Positions 33,622 to 44,844 of a stretch of 64,000 nt of DNA are shown here, piece by piece. The first letter of the stretch is position 1. Each line of letters begins with the position of its first letter. The notes beneath the pieces were generated by a model. It did not search any database. It worked only from the letters and a program-made list of their open reading frames with translations, and was not told the origin of the DNA. The translations under genes and the position numbers were made by a program. Source of the stretch: Agapetus fuscipes. Lineage: Eukaryota > Arthropoda > Insecta > Trichoptera > Glossosomatidae. The stretch is from assembly GCA_951799405.1 (NCBI GenBank), contig OX637346.1, positions 8,021,215 to 8,085,214 on the forward strand, written 5' to 3'.

Positions 33622-33906
33622 ATGACCGGTCCGTAGTCTAGGTAGTGGTAACGCTTTGGACTCGTAAATGGAAGGTCGTGGATTCGAATCCCAGCGGAGC
33701 ACAAAAAATATACCATTTATACTTTCATATGTGCTCTTCGCTGGGTTGAAAACTTCATATACCTTTACCAAAGACCTGTCAACGAAGGACCATTCAACCT
33801 TTCAGCAACTGGGTCTTGCTTGAGAATTGGCGCTTTCTATAGCGACGAGTAAGCACGCAGAGGGCTCTTGAGGTTTGATTCACACAAAAACAGCGCTCAC
33901 GAAATA
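33622..33906 (+). mobile_element. tRNA SINE family 2 with L2-type tail, full length
   Basis: Head GACCGGTCCGTAGTC, B-box-like GATTCGAATCCCAGCGGAGC, then the family body. The 3' end (about 33855-33906) reads AGAGGGCTCTTGAGGTTTGA then TTCACACAAAAACAGCGCTC, nearly the 3' end of the LINE at 4640-4701. A tRNA-type Pol III promoter at the front and a LINE-type end at the back define a classical SINE. Confidence 0.92.
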
Positions 33907-34605
33907 AATCTTCTATGCATTAATTTATTTCTCAAAATAATACGTTTTACTCTTTTTTTTCAGATTAGCATTATTATGCCGTTTTTAAATCAAATATTGA
34001 AAGTTTACTTCTCCCCCAATTATTGCACGTTCATGCAAGTTTTTCTGGGATAAACATGTTTCACTTGAGAACTCTGAGAACGACTTCAAATTGACGCAGA
34101 GTGGCTCGTCTCGTATAAACTTTACTTAAAAGCAGTAGCTGCGGGCATAAGTACGTACCATAAGCTTCTGAATAACCAATCGAACGCTTCTGATGCAAGA
34201 AAGCCTCACTGACAAAAGGTTTATGGGTTATAGACCTCCAGTTTTGAATATGTTGTGTGCACGCACACGCTGACCGGTTTCGAAATTGCATCCAACTATT
34301 TTACGAGGCGTATTTTATTACATTATAGAAGGTGCACTGTCATCCACAAGATGGCCACGGCTTCCATTATCTCACACTGGATTTAATCACAACGAGCGCG
34401 CGTACAAAGCGCACCCAGAGCCAAAATTCGATTCCAGAGAATGATTGTATAACGGGATGAAAAGTAAATTGATTTTTTCAAAGAGGCTTATAAGCTAGAC
34501 TGTGAGGAGTTTATTTTAAATAAGTCTGTAATAAGATTTAAACTACATTGATAATTTTTATAAGCTGGTATATTGATAATAACTCTTCAGTATAAATCAA
34601 CGCTA
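33907..34605. other. No gene seen
   Basis: Frames at 33868-34053 (plus) and 34061-34291 (minus) show no motif. The first overlaps the SINE tail. Confidence 0.45.
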
Positions 34606-34690
34606 TAGTTGAGCAGACAAGGCGGTGGCAATTATATTGGCGTTTTTGAAATCAGCGCCGGTTCGAGACCCGTCATGCCGTATTGACGAC
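34606..34690 (+). repeat. Possible tRNA-like SINE head
   Basis: GTTGAGCAGACAAGGCGGTG about 45 bp before GCCGGTTCGAGACCCGTC resembles a degraded Pol III A box and a good B box (GGTTCGAGACC). No recognisable SINE body follows. It could be an old SINE of a third family or chance. Confidence 0.3.
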
Positions 34691-36240
34691 AACTTTGAAT
34701 GCGGTTCATCATATTATTTCATTGAATAATTATAAATTAACAATTCAATAAAATCAAATTAAATTAATTATTAATTATTATTGATAATGTACCTGTTTCT
34801 AGCCAGGAAAAATAGGTTAATGAATTCCATTGCTTTTCACGAGGAATTTATTTGCATAAACATAAGAAATAGAAACCGTACGTAGGTATTAAAACATATT
34901 TTGAAAATGTTACATTATCTGATGTTCAGGGAAAGCTCATTGGCTATTGGTGAAAATAAACTACGTTAAACAAAAAATAGCTTTATTTTAAAAAAAATTA
35001 ATTTTAACTGTGTGAATACACAAACCCTACAAAATCATTGGCTATTGCTTATTCATATGACAATAATATTATGATGGATTTTTTTTTACCATTGATATTC
35101 TTGAAAATAAAATCACTTGAAAGTACTCGTTGCATCGTTCACGTATTCTTCAAAAAAAATTGCGAACTTCCTTTTCTTTATAATTTTTTTTTTAAATTTT
35201 TATTGTAGCGATTAATCCCACGATAATCCAATTTCATACATTACACATAACCTACATTAATTGTTAGTAATTGACGAAATAATTATTCAAATTTATTGCC
35301 CAGCCTCTGGAGGCATTTGCGAGTAGGTTGTGTTCTCGAAAAAAAATATATTAAAAAATACACCTGGTTATGTAACGAAAAATAATATGTAAAAGTAGAT
35401 CCCATTATATTCGAAACCACCTCAATTACATATCGCTTTATAGCCGAGAAGAAGTGCTTTTATTTTCTATACGTGACTATAACAACTTCACTTTCGCACA
35501 GGAAAGTTTTCTGTGTAAAAAAATATGAACGCAATTATTGTGTCGTGTTGCCTATTTGAACGCAATTTGCCTACAAGTATCTAATTTATTTTTACTCGGA
35601 GTTTTCAAAACGCACGAGTTGAAGTTTATCTCACTAAAATTGCACACTATCTAAAAAATAGCCAAGCCCATTTGAGAAGGTATAGAATCAAAGCCAGCAA
35701 TCTAAGATTTTCTTTAGAAAGTGATGTAAATATCTAGAAACACAAGAAATCATTTTCTAATCGTTTGCATATATTTATCTCATTATAGAAAAAAAACTAG
35801 ATTACTGCTTTTGATTCTGAACGAATCATTTATATGTGATGGTTTTCTTATGAAAACACTTTCATATTTTATAAAAGATGAAGGAAATATTAAAAAGGTT
35901 ACTCAGCACTTTCAAGCTAAGTAAAGAACCTTTCGAATCATTTGTTGCGTACATACATATTATTTTCTCTTAAATTTACAGAGAAATTTAATTTGTATTG
36001 AAGTTGTATCTTTCTAAACACATATTTTATAAGTGAAAACAAAGTTGTACGAGATGAAATTTTCATGATTGTCCCAAAGACCTAAGTATCTTTATTTTGT
36101 GAATTTACATGATTTGAAAGTACTACACGTCATAAGTCACAATATAAAACATTGAAAATCGACAGATCAAATCCTAGATACCCATGTAAACCGTTTGAAC
36201 TTTTTTTCTTTCGACAAATGTTTATTTATTTATTTAACCA
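34691..36240. other. AT-rich desert; one dispersed-repeat copy
   Basis: A copy of the uncharacterised repeat (core TCTCATTATAGAAAAAAAAC) lies at about 35777-35820. Nothing else was recognised. Confidence 0.45.
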
Positions 36241-36535
36241 ATGGTCCGGTCGATAGCTCAGGTGGTAGAGTGCTTGCATTCCATGCCGTAAGCTCGGGTT
36301 CGAATCCCACCGAGGGTGTCAGAAATGATTTCCCATTTCGGTGTTCATTTCAAACCCCAAAATAAAATACCAGCAAGGTTTACTCAGCCTTCACAAGAAA
36401 TGAGTACCAGCACTCTCGGGAGCCCCCCCTTACCTGTAAAAATAAATAGGTTCAACTCGCCACATGCGACCGCTTCGGGGATAACACGGCAAGAAGTTAC
36501 ACTGTATGTGTAGCTTAGTTGCGTTTTTTTTTTGC
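36241..36535 (+). mobile_element. tRNA SINE family 1, full length
   Basis: The head GGTCGATAGCTCAGGTGGTA (A box) and GGGTTCGAATCC (B box) closely resemble a tRNA; the D-arm string CGATAGCTCAG-TGGTAGAG is like that of insect tRNA-Tyr. The body has GGTGTCAGAAATGATTTCCC and CTTCACAAGAAATGAG, and the 3' end CGCCACATGCGACC ... GTGTAGCTTAGTTGCG followed by T-rich sequence. The anticodon arm and acceptor do not fold as a working tRNA, so it is a SINE, not a tRNA gene. Confidence 0.9.
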
Positions 36536-39406
36536 GTTTAACCCATTATACAAGTTTAAGACCATAGTTAGCGCACCACTAACTTTCGTCTCACCTTGTC
36601 CCGGAGTAGTAAATAATTTCCAAAGATTAAAGAACCTTCTTAGTAAACTGCATAGGACATGGAAAGAAAGGAAAAACTACCACATTAAAGGCTTAAGTGG
36701 CATTCCATAAACTAACAAAGTGAAAAGTTCTGTACCTCTTACGGGTAACAACCAATCAAGGATTGCCTTGGATAGGGAGAAATGGTGAAAAAGATAGGTA
36801 AGCATTACTGCAAGCCACTCCGAGGATTGAACCAGAAATACGGGAAGTATTTTATTCAATAATGTCTTACTTAAACAAACAACACTTAAAAAATAATTCC
36901 ACATCAATCAACTGAGAGATAACAGGAGCGCATCGTTATAAAAGAGATACCCAACATAAACGATATTAATTTAAATTCAAAATCATCATGTCGAGATCCA
37001 ATACATTACAATCGATGTTACAAAATAATGGCAGCTTTGATTACAGACATTATCCGAACACGTCTAATCTCGGTCTAGTAATGGAAGAGGCCTTCCGCTT
37101 CGTGATGCAGTCTCGGTTAGAAAATCAGCAACTTGAAACTATGTAAGAAACTACGTTTAAACTGAATCTCACCAGAAATGTATACAAACTGAAACGCTCA
37201 CTCCACACCTCTGTTTTAGATTCCGTACATTTTTATTGAAATGCTGGTTGAGTTTAAAATTAAGTCTCTTACTTGGGATGCAGGATAAAAGCTACAGAGA
37301 TTCCTTATCGATCGTTTCTCAGCTCGAGGATAAAGTAAAGTTCAATGTTATATTTTTTACAAGGAGATGCTTTAAAGGTCGCATTAAAAATAATCCATGT
37401 CAGATTTTTTTCAATGATGTGTAAAATGAATGACGTTGCTAACGACGGACGAATATTTTTTTTAACTAATGTGAGCTAGTTCAAAATTATAAGCTAGAGC
37501 TTATTTGTACAAATTTAACCTACAAATGTAAGAGAATGATTTCCCACATGTTTATCGAATGTTTTCGTAGTCGATTATTTTGTTCAGTATCTATGTTTAC
37601 AAATTAAAAATTCTTAAGTAAAAAATATTCTTTTTCCAAGGTCTTAATTAATTTAAGGAAAGAAAAGAAAAATAACACATGCATTTAAAGAAATCAAGAG
37701 AGATAACAATGCGAGAAGCGCTCATAATAGGTTCATTCTTTGCATACGAACACAGTTTGAAGAAACGAATAACAATGGAGCCACTCTCGACAGCACTTGT
37801 CAAAACATTTATATTATGTATTTGTATATAAAATCTAACCTCTGCCAGGGGTGCTGTCGAAATAACCCCCAGGATTGAAGGTAATTTGTAACAATAAGAA
37901 AAAAGTTTTGTGATATTGGATTTCTTATAGATTCTCGTACGTATATTATATGAAATTATGCAGAACAGTTTTAATATTCTACCCTACAAGCTGTTAAAAA
38001 TATTTTGTTAATTTTTTTATCTAAATTTTTTATTGATGCAAAAAAGAACTTAGTACAAGTTTTTAATGAAACATTTAAAACAAAAACAAAAACAATATTC
38101 AAATTATTCCTGGTACCAAACTATTTATTATCTTTATAATTGAAAGCAATATTCAATAACATGTAATTATCTACCACATACGTGTAGAGACGTGTAATTA
38201 AACAGTCAAATTATTCTAACATTTGTAAAATGACCTTTTTTGCGATCTCAAACCAATAATTAAAACCAAAAAATGATTAATCACTAAAACTTACATGACC
38301 TTTGTTTTTTTTTATTCAAAAATATTATTTATTGGTTTTAAGTATTTCATGTGTATTTGTGAATTTTGATTTCACAACATTTTGACTTCTGTATGTGATT
38401 AATTGGATTGCATGTGTTTGCTTTGATTTGCCAAATTTGGAAACTTATACTATAATTTTTTGGCAAGTTAATTATGGCAATAGTGTAAAATTATTAATTT
38501 CATTGGATTATTACGACATGGAATAATTCACAGATATAACTTTGATTAATGATTACTTATTACATGTGTTAGATTATTAAAAAATATATATTTATATGAA
38601 ATGTCAATTATAACTTCTTAACTAGGCAGCGTATGACGTGTTTTGACATTTCTCTTTTTCTAGTACATAATTAATCATATTAAAAAGATTGGTGTGTCAT
38701 TATTCATTTCCATATAACATTATTTAATAAACCACTAAAAAAAATACATGGAGAAATACTTTTTAAAAACTGTGCAACCTTTTGCCTTCAACAAAAAAAA
38801 AATGATCATCGATTCTTGTTACTGTTTCGTTAGCACTAGTTAGTTTAGTCAAACAAACGAGAAAATAATTCTTACTAATATGTTTACACATTGTCGCTCC
38901 ATTGTCCTTTCTTTTTACAAACTGTGTAGGCACGCAAAAAGTAAATCTATTGAATAAAAAAATATTCATTTGCCTTTTCCCTTGAAACCTGGCGCGTGCG
39001 GCGTCACAATATTCTTGTCCATGAAATTTGTGCCGAGTCCATTGTATGAAGTAATAACTAATGAGATTTTCCTGTTGAAAGGATTGCAACCTTTCCGAAG
39101 ATTCAATCTCGTTGGCAAATTGTTTTTTGCAAGGCCCAGTAGCCGCTCACGTGTAAAATAAAACAATGGTATCACAACTGGCGCAGAAAAAATGCATTTC
39201 AAAAGAAACCAAAACGACTTTTACCACGAAACGCAAATTGAGTTGGCAGCAATACAATTTGTTCAATTATTTATAAACAAAAAAATCGATTCACTTCTGA
39301 TCACTTCTACTTTAACAACAATACAATCTAAAATTCGATTTTTTGCTGCATGTGTAACATATAATATTTTTACTGTATAATATATTGATTTATTTATGAA
39401 TTTCTA
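36536..39406. other. 2.9 kb AT-rich desert
   Basis: No gene seen. Weak resemblance among 37173-37243, 53259-53330, 58393-58460 and 59669-59740 (a pattern like GTATACAA-CTGAAACGCTC ... TTCCGTACATTTTT) suggests an old dispersed element. A short inverted pair TCGACAGCAC (37789 and 37856) brackets about 70 bp. Confidence 0.45.
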
Positions 39407-39642
39407 GACCGGTCCGTAGCTCAGTGGTAACACTGCGGACTCTGAATGGGAAGGTTGTGGGTTCGATTCCCGGCGGAGCACAAAAAATATCCCATTTATA
39501 TTTTCAAATTTGCTCTTCGCCGGGTTGAAAAAATCATAAAACCTTTACCAATGACCGGTCACCAAAGGTCCATCCAGCCTTACAGCAACTGGGTCTTGCT
39601 TGAGAATTGGCGCTTTGAAGCGACGACGATCAAGCTCGTAAA
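39407..39642 (+). mobile_element. tRNA SINE family 2, tailless copy
   Basis: Clear head ACCGGTCCGTAGCTCAGTGG and B box GGGTTCGATTCCCGGCGGAG; body to CGACGATCAAGCTCGTA. It stops there and passes straight into a family 1 SINE head at about 39643, so the L2-type tail is missing. Confidence 0.9.
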
Positions 39643-39908
39643 AAGGTCGATAGCTCAATTGGTAGAATGCTTGCATTCCATGCCGAGAGCAAGGGTTCGA
39701 TCTCAAAGGCTTACTCAGCCTTCACAAGAAATGAGAACCAGCCCCCCCGGGAGCTGGGAAACCCCCACTTCAACTGAAAGTGGTTGGTGTGAGGCCGGCC
39801 CCCTTACCTGTAAAAATAAATAGGTCCCGAAGCGCCACATGCGACCTCTTCGGGGATAACGCAGGCAAGAAGTTACACTCTCTGTGTAGCTTAGTTGCGT
39901 TTGCGTTT
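39643..39908 (+). mobile_element. tRNA SINE family 1, internal deletion
   Basis: Head AGGTCGATAGCTCAATTGGT and AAGGGTTCGATCTC, then a jump over about 75 bp of the consensus to GGCTTACTCAGCCTTCACAA, and the normal 3' end (CCTCTTCGGGGATAACGCAG, GTGTAGCTTAGTTGCG). It abuts a family 2 SINE with no spacer. Confidence 0.88.
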
Positions 39909-40047
39909 AATTCACATAGTTAATATTAGATTTTAATTTAAAGTAAAAACAAAAATCAAACTTTACACTGATGTGTTTTTTTTATCTCGAGCGCTTTCGA
40001 CGATGTTATTTCGTTATTATTAAGAGAATGAATAAAAAAAGTTTATT

Positions 40048-40382
40048 GACTTATAGATAGGTAAGAAACTCACCATCCCTCTTATTAAAAATGGTTCAAA
40101 TTTGCCAATGTCATCCCTGCTTAAGGAAGGTCAGCAAGAGTAAACTCTACAAGTGTAAACTCTCAAGCAAAGACTCACAATAAAAATGTACACATGCTCT
40201 ATGTGTAGTGTGCACTTAATAATAAAAATACCCTTTAGGCCGTAAAGGTACCTATTTACAAATCTATTGATTTTATTTTTATTTTTTGTATACACAAACA
40301 GCATGTGTAAATGCTATCTTACACGTCTTTGCTTGTGGAAATGCACAAATTATTAATATATTTTGGCAACTTAGATTACATA
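40048..40382 (+). mobile_element. GATTA-tail retroposon, highly diverged
   Basis: Traces of the start (TTGACTTATAGATAGGTAAG), centre (GTTCAAATTTGCCAATGTCA) and 3' half (GCTTGTGGAAATGCAC ... GGCAACTTAGATTACATA) remain, spread out by an insertion of about 90 bp. It is an old copy or a separate subfamily. Confidence 0.65.
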
Positions 40383-40775
40383 GTATCAGTAGATCGATAG
40401 GCTCTGCGCAGTGTTCCTCCTACAACAAAGTACTGGTAAGAGTGTTTTTTTGTTTGTATAAAAAAGAATCAAAAGAAAACCCCGGCTTGTTTATACGGTA
40501 AACCAAACGCAGAACTACCGCGGTGTAGTTAATATCGTCGGCTGTAACTCCAAGACATTCTCTCCCCTCGTAAAAGCTAAGGTGAGTCACGTTATACTAT
40601 AAAATGATAACGATCAACATGACGCGCCGCCTCCGAGAAAATAGGGGAAATTACTGTGAGTCCGACTGCCAAGAAAGGTTCGCTTGGGGCTGGTGTGGAG
40701 TCCCATAGCGGAGCAGCGTGCATGACCATCTACAGGGAAAAGGCTGAATCGATATCGTTAAAATTGCCTCCTTTG
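40383..40775. other. No gene seen
   Basis: Moderate-GC sequence before the minisatellite. Nothing recognised. Confidence 0.4.
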
Positions 40776-40847
40776 GTGGCGGGCCAAAGGAGCAGGGTGG
40801 CGGGCCAAAGGAGCAGGGTGGCGGGCCAAAGGAGCAGGGTGGCGGGC
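40776..40847 (+). repeat. 21-bp tandem repeat, 3.4 units
   Basis: The unit GTGGCGGGCCAAAGGAGCAG plus G is repeated exactly at 40776-40796, 40797-40817 and 40818-40838, with a partial fourth. Being a multiple of 3, it gives VAGQRSR repeats in an 85-codon frame (40656-40913). The preceding CTCCTTTGG is the inverse of the unit's CCAAAGGAG. Confidence 0.95.
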
Positions 40848-40945
40848 GCGTCTCAACAAACTTTGCTACAAGGGCAAGGGCTCGAATACCCCAAGTATAG
40901 AACTTTACGTTGAAACTAAACTTGATAGTTTAAGCGGGGAAAAAG

Positions 40946-41168
40946 TCCAGTCGATAGTTCAGTTTGTAGAATGTTTGCATTCAAAGCCGAGGGCTAGCGT
41001 TTGATCCTACTAAGTGAGTCAGAAATGATTTTCCAGCTACCTGGGGAGCTGGGAAACCAATATAAGGAAAACTTCAAGAGAAGAGGTTGACGTAACACCA
41101 GCTTCGTCATCTGTGAAAATAAGTATGTTTCAAACACGCGACTCCTACGAAGTCATCGCAATAAGAAT
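40946..41168 (+). mobile_element. tRNA SINE family 1, degraded copy
   Basis: Recognisable head (AGTCGATAGTTCAGTTTGTA), TGAGTCAGAAATGATTTTCC, GGGGAGCTGGGAAACC and an altered 3' part (CACGCGACTCCTACG). Many substitutions mark it as the oldest family 1 copy here. Confidence 0.75.
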
Positions 41169-42712
41169 GTGCCCTATATGTGCAAAGATAATTTTTTCCC
41201 GTAACCTTCCTGATCCGATGCCGTTGACCATCCTATGAATTGGTTTATCCACCTTCGGAAACGATTTCTGACATCCAGGACAAGAAAAAAAAAAGTACCC
41301 TGGCCAGTTCTTACTGGTTGTTTTCATACACCAACAATTCTTCAAGAAATCTGTGGCTATGATAACACAAGGAAGCTTTCGGTAGCAGTAAATATTTGAC
41401 CTCTAGTGAACGTTTACAATTGGATACATTCTCTATCAAACACTATCGTTGAGTGTAAACACAGTTATAAAGTTGGGTTACCAAAGTATGGAGGAGGCAC
41501 ACAAAGCATCGTGAGGTCTCGATCGAAAGCCGAGTAGCTGAAGTTTTGTTTTGGTTCGCCCCTAATTACGCGTGTTATTCAGTGAATGGTGTTTCTAATT
41601 TAAAAGTGGATGAAGGTAATATTGTGTTGTAAAATTTTATTGACGTAGACCTACCACGCGTCATGCCATTCGTAGCTCAAAGCTTATTGTATTGGATATA
41701 GTATATGTACTAATACACCCTCTTTCTTTTCCGTATTCAAATTAATTTATCTTCATTAAATGAAAATGAACTAAAACAGGAAAAACAAATCATGTTCAAA
41801 CTGTGCTATGCACAAAACACTTGATTCAAAGTTTATCTACGGATCATGATTTTTTGTATGGAATATTCAATTTAGGCTGTGGATGAGCTATGGCTTTTCT
41901 GTTTGAATATAACACCGATAGAGATTAAATTTATGTATTAGAAGTATATACTCTTATTAGAGAATTAGCTCTTGATTTTAAGAAATGAGAAGTGCATTTT
42001 TTACTTATAAATAAGTCGTATGGAATCACACAGTGTTATTTACAACAACAAATGATCCATAGCTTATCTATGGATTAACATTTTTTGTAAAGGAATTTCA
42101 CTTTAGGCACCGGATAAGCCATTGATTTGCTTTATGTGTATAACATTGAATAACTATAATCTAGATTTTTAAACCTTAGACAAGTGTATCGAAATGAAGA
42201 GGAATGATTTCCTGTGTAGTCGAGTAGTCATTCTCATATCTCATATTAGGAAAAATACGAGATTGCCGTTTTTGGTTTAACACGACTCAAATATTTCTTA
42301 TCAAATTATCTACATTTAACGTATGTTTTTTTTTTTCATTTTCATTGTTCGTTACAAAGATTCACGAAGCATTTTTATTTTCACAATCGATCTACTGATA
42401 AATATATTATAAGTAACTTGTTTAATAACTATCTTCACGACTAAGATTCCTTCGATGCTTAAAAAAGTATCCAACACAAAGCAGCGTTTACTACATTTTC
42501 AATGCAATGTCGAAATTTTATTTCTATACACACGGGGGCGTCGATAAGCACGTAAATAAATTCACATTATTAACGTAACGTTCATATGAAATAAAAATTC
42601 AATAGCATTGCGTGTCATATTGAAAAGGATCGCATATAAAATCGATAATGTAATTTTAAAACAGGTTGCATATTCCATCAAAACATAAATTAATGCAAGT
42701 ATTGACCCCGAG
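41169..42712. repeat. Unassigned; contains a diverged duplication
   Basis: 41838-41930 and 42066-42160 resemble each other (ATCTACGGATCATGATTTTT against ATCTATGGATTAACATTTTT, and TTTAGGCTGTGGATGAGC against TTTAGGCACCGGATAAGC), implying an old duplication with a period near 228 bp. A further resemblance lies near 63.59-63.68 kb. A copy of the TCTCAT...AGATTG repeat lies at about 42238-42278. No gene seen. Confidence 0.5.
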
Positions 42713-43464
42713 GTTACAATTCTGTTTTTATCTTTTTTTTCAAAATAGGAGGGCGTTCTCATGTGGACTCTTAACATCTCAATTCAAAGAGCAATCACTG
42801 ATTGTAATAAATAAAGCAATATCGTCTCCCCAGTGCTTGTTTGGCTTATCTACCATTTATTTCAAGAATTGGTATTCCTGGCGGTACGCAGTGGCATACT
42901 TTTACCCACCTTGATGTATGGAACCGAGGCCTGGACGGTGAATGAAAGTGAAATTAGTAAAGTCCATACTGTTGAAATGGACTTTCTAAGAAGTATGATT
43001 GGGAAAAAACGGAGTGACAGGGTGAGGAATGATTTTGTAAGAAAAGAATGTGGTGCAAAAGGAAGTGTGAAAGTGAAGATTAAAAGAAGTTTGTTAAGAT
43101 GGTTTGGGCATATGGAGAGAATGAATGAAGAAAGACTGACGAAGAAAGTATATGTTGGTAGAATAGATGGATGTCGTGGTAGAGGAAGACCGAGAAAGGT
43201 ATGGATGGACCAAATATCCGAAATTGCGAATGAATGGAATATCCAGAGTCATAATAAAAGAAGAGCTTGTATGAAGAAGGTTATGACTCTGGAGGAAATG
43301 AAAGAAGTATGCAAGGATAGAAAGAAATGGCGGTTGATCTGTGATGTTGGCGGCTAGGGTTTGTTAAAGTGAAATTGGTTTTATGATTTAGTTTTTTTTT
43401 TTTTTTTTATGTCCATGTATATATTGTTATTTATTGATTTAAAAAATGTAATTTGTCATGTATG
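42713..43464 (+). mobile_element. RTE-like LINE, 3' part
   Basis: Covers the LINE coding remnant and its 3' untranslated stretch (43358-43464), which includes a run of about 18 T. It runs directly into the GATTA-tail retroposon sequence at 43465. The junction is the same as at 28150, so the retroposon is the LINE's natural 3' end. The segment at 42713-42752 (GGTTACAATTCTGTTTTTAT) recurs at 51104. Confidence 0.85.
42889..43360 (+). pseudogene. RTE-like LINE reverse transcriptase C-terminus
   Basis: The open frame reads GILLPTLMYGTEAWTVNESE, VEMDFLRSMIGKKRSDRVRN, RSLLRWFGHMERMNEERLTK, GRGRPRKVWMDQISEIANEW and LEEMKEVCKDRKKWRLICDV, ending GG-stop. This is the region after the RT palm in RTE-like LINEs: the 'YG.E.W' thumb motif, a 'RWFGH.ERM' block and a 'GRGRPRK.W.DQ' block. 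No stops interrupt about 155 codons. The palm with the catalytic aspartates is absent, so the copy is 5'-truncated near 42889. It is the best-preserved member of the clade whose relics lie at 1.7, 18.1, 31.7 and 51.7 kb. Confidence 0.85.
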
Positions 43465-43717
43465 TTCCTTGACTTATAGGTTGTTATGCGGCTGATCACC
43501 CATAATATAAAAAAAATTGGTTCACTTTGCCAATGTCACCCCTGTTTCAGAGAAGGACGGCAAGAGTTGCAAGGCTTATGTTCATTTGAGATTGGATTTT
43601 TATATTGCAGGTCCACATGCGGCATGTGTTAGCGCGAAATTATACATATCTGCTTGTGTGAATGCATTTAATTTAAATCTTAAATGATATATATCTTTGC
43701 AGCTTAGATTAGATTAG
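43465..43717 (+). mobile_element. GATTA-tail retroposon segment of the LINE
   Basis: Starts TTCCTTGACTTATAGGTTGT and carries the LINE-linked variants (GTTGTTATGCGGCTGA, GGTCCACATGCGGCATGTG). It ends in AGATTAGATTAG, where the BEL/Pao element is inserted. Confidence 0.9.
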
Positions 43718-44303
43718 TGGTGACGCATGATTAGCGTCATCTATTTTTAATTTTAATTAATAGTCTAAGAAGCGAATTTCATGTTGGACTTTCACAATCT
43801 GAAAAAAGTGCGGATAAAAATCGCAAGATGTCGGTATGAACTTTTTTGACATCCAACGTGAAATCTCAAGATTTGAGGACTTCCTTTTCCGTCGTTGTTC
43901 GCAGTAGACACGTTTTTATATGTCTCGCGACCGATTTGAAATTTACCGTTAAAAATTCTGTGAGTGAGTGTGTTTGTTTTACATATAACTTGCAAGTGTG
44001 GCAGTTCGTGAACAAAGCTCATCTCCATAGGATCCTGAGAAACGAGCATCATCTTGGACCAGAGCACAATTTGAGGTGAGTGGAGATCCTTTTGATTTTC
44101 GCTTCTTTGGTACGGGATAGTCGTCCAAAATTGAAAGCCACCTATTGAGGGTCGGTTTGTTCGAGGGAGAAAATATCTAGGCAGTAGCTCTAGAATTTTC
44201 ATATCCCTCATTTGGAGAATACGTTACAGTTTCTCTATTTGTTCTTTTTTTGTATTTTATATACATACCCCCTGAGGGGCAAAATTTACAACTTGCCTCC
44301 CCA
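43718..44303 (+). repeat. 5' LTR of BEL/Pao element
   Basis: 586 bp from TGGTGACGCATGATTAGCGT to ACAACTTGCCTCCCCA, with TG...CA ends. It includes a hairpin CCCCCTGAGGGG near its 3' end and a possible TATA-like TTTTTATATG near 43911. There is no clear AATAAA. A canonical splice-donor string GAG/GTGAGT lies at 44073-44081. Frames of 139 and 77 codons inside it are repeated in the other LTR and are not genes. Confidence 0.95.
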
Positions 44304-44304
44304 T

Positions 44305-44320
44305 TGGTCCTTCGTAACCT
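44305..44320 (+). other. tRNA primer-binding site, probably tRNA-Tyr
   Basis: TGGTCCTTCGTAACC lies one base after the 5' LTR. TGG pairs with the CCA of a tRNA, and TGGTCCTTCG matches the complement of the 3' end of tRNA-Tyr, whose acceptor ends in CGAAGGA-CCA. After that the match continues only if one base is skipped. The tRNA identity is an inference from remembered tRNA-Tyr acceptor sequence. Confidence 0.7.
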
Positions 44321-44844
44321 TATCGAAACCAGAATGGTTGACATGAAACGGATATTCAAGGATACTGTGTCGATAGTTAATTGTTAAGAACATAATATGA
44401 TATGCCTTTGTATTAGAATCTATATTCTAGCATGATTTATATTCTGTACAAAAATTAACGAGTGTCATATATTCTACTGTATGTAGGTAGTTATTTTTTT
44501 AATAAGTGTTGAATACACAGTAGGTACATATATTTGTTGGTGCGAAATTTATAGTTTTAATGATACCTATCCATTAGAGATTAGGTATTCATACAGCTGA
44601 GCATTGTCTACAGGTACCTACCTACCTTTGTTTATATTTTTATATAAATGTCATTACAAGTTTGTTATTGTTTTTTTTCCATTAGTAAATAAACTGTCTG
44701 GAGAAAGTAAATATTGTGATACATACTGACATAAAATAAATTCAACTTTGAGTCAAATCGATTTCTTCTTTCAGAACTGAAAGTAGGTTTTTTCGATTTT
44801 GTTACCGTTTCTTCATTTTTTATTGTTTATTTTAAATAGTAAAC
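44321..44844 (+). other. BEL/Pao 5' leader
   Basis: An AT-rich untranslated leader of about 520 bp between primer site and ATG. It ends with two pyrimidine-rich tracts followed by AG: TTTCTTCTTTCAG (to 44774) and TTTATTTTAAATAG (to 44839). Either could act as a splice acceptor for the donor in the LTR. Confidence 0.6.

Noticed and set aside
36241..36320. tRNA gene (A and B boxes present)
   Set aside because: The acceptor and anticodon arms do not pair properly and the sequence continues into a repeated SINE body; several copies share it.
39407..39485. tRNA gene at the head of SINE family 2
   Set aside because: It belongs to a repeated unit with a long non-tRNA body, found at four or more loci.
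43792..44211. 139-codon minus-strand gene
   Set aside because: It lies wholly inside the 5' LTR and is repeated exactly in the 3' LTR (50427-50846); no domain.
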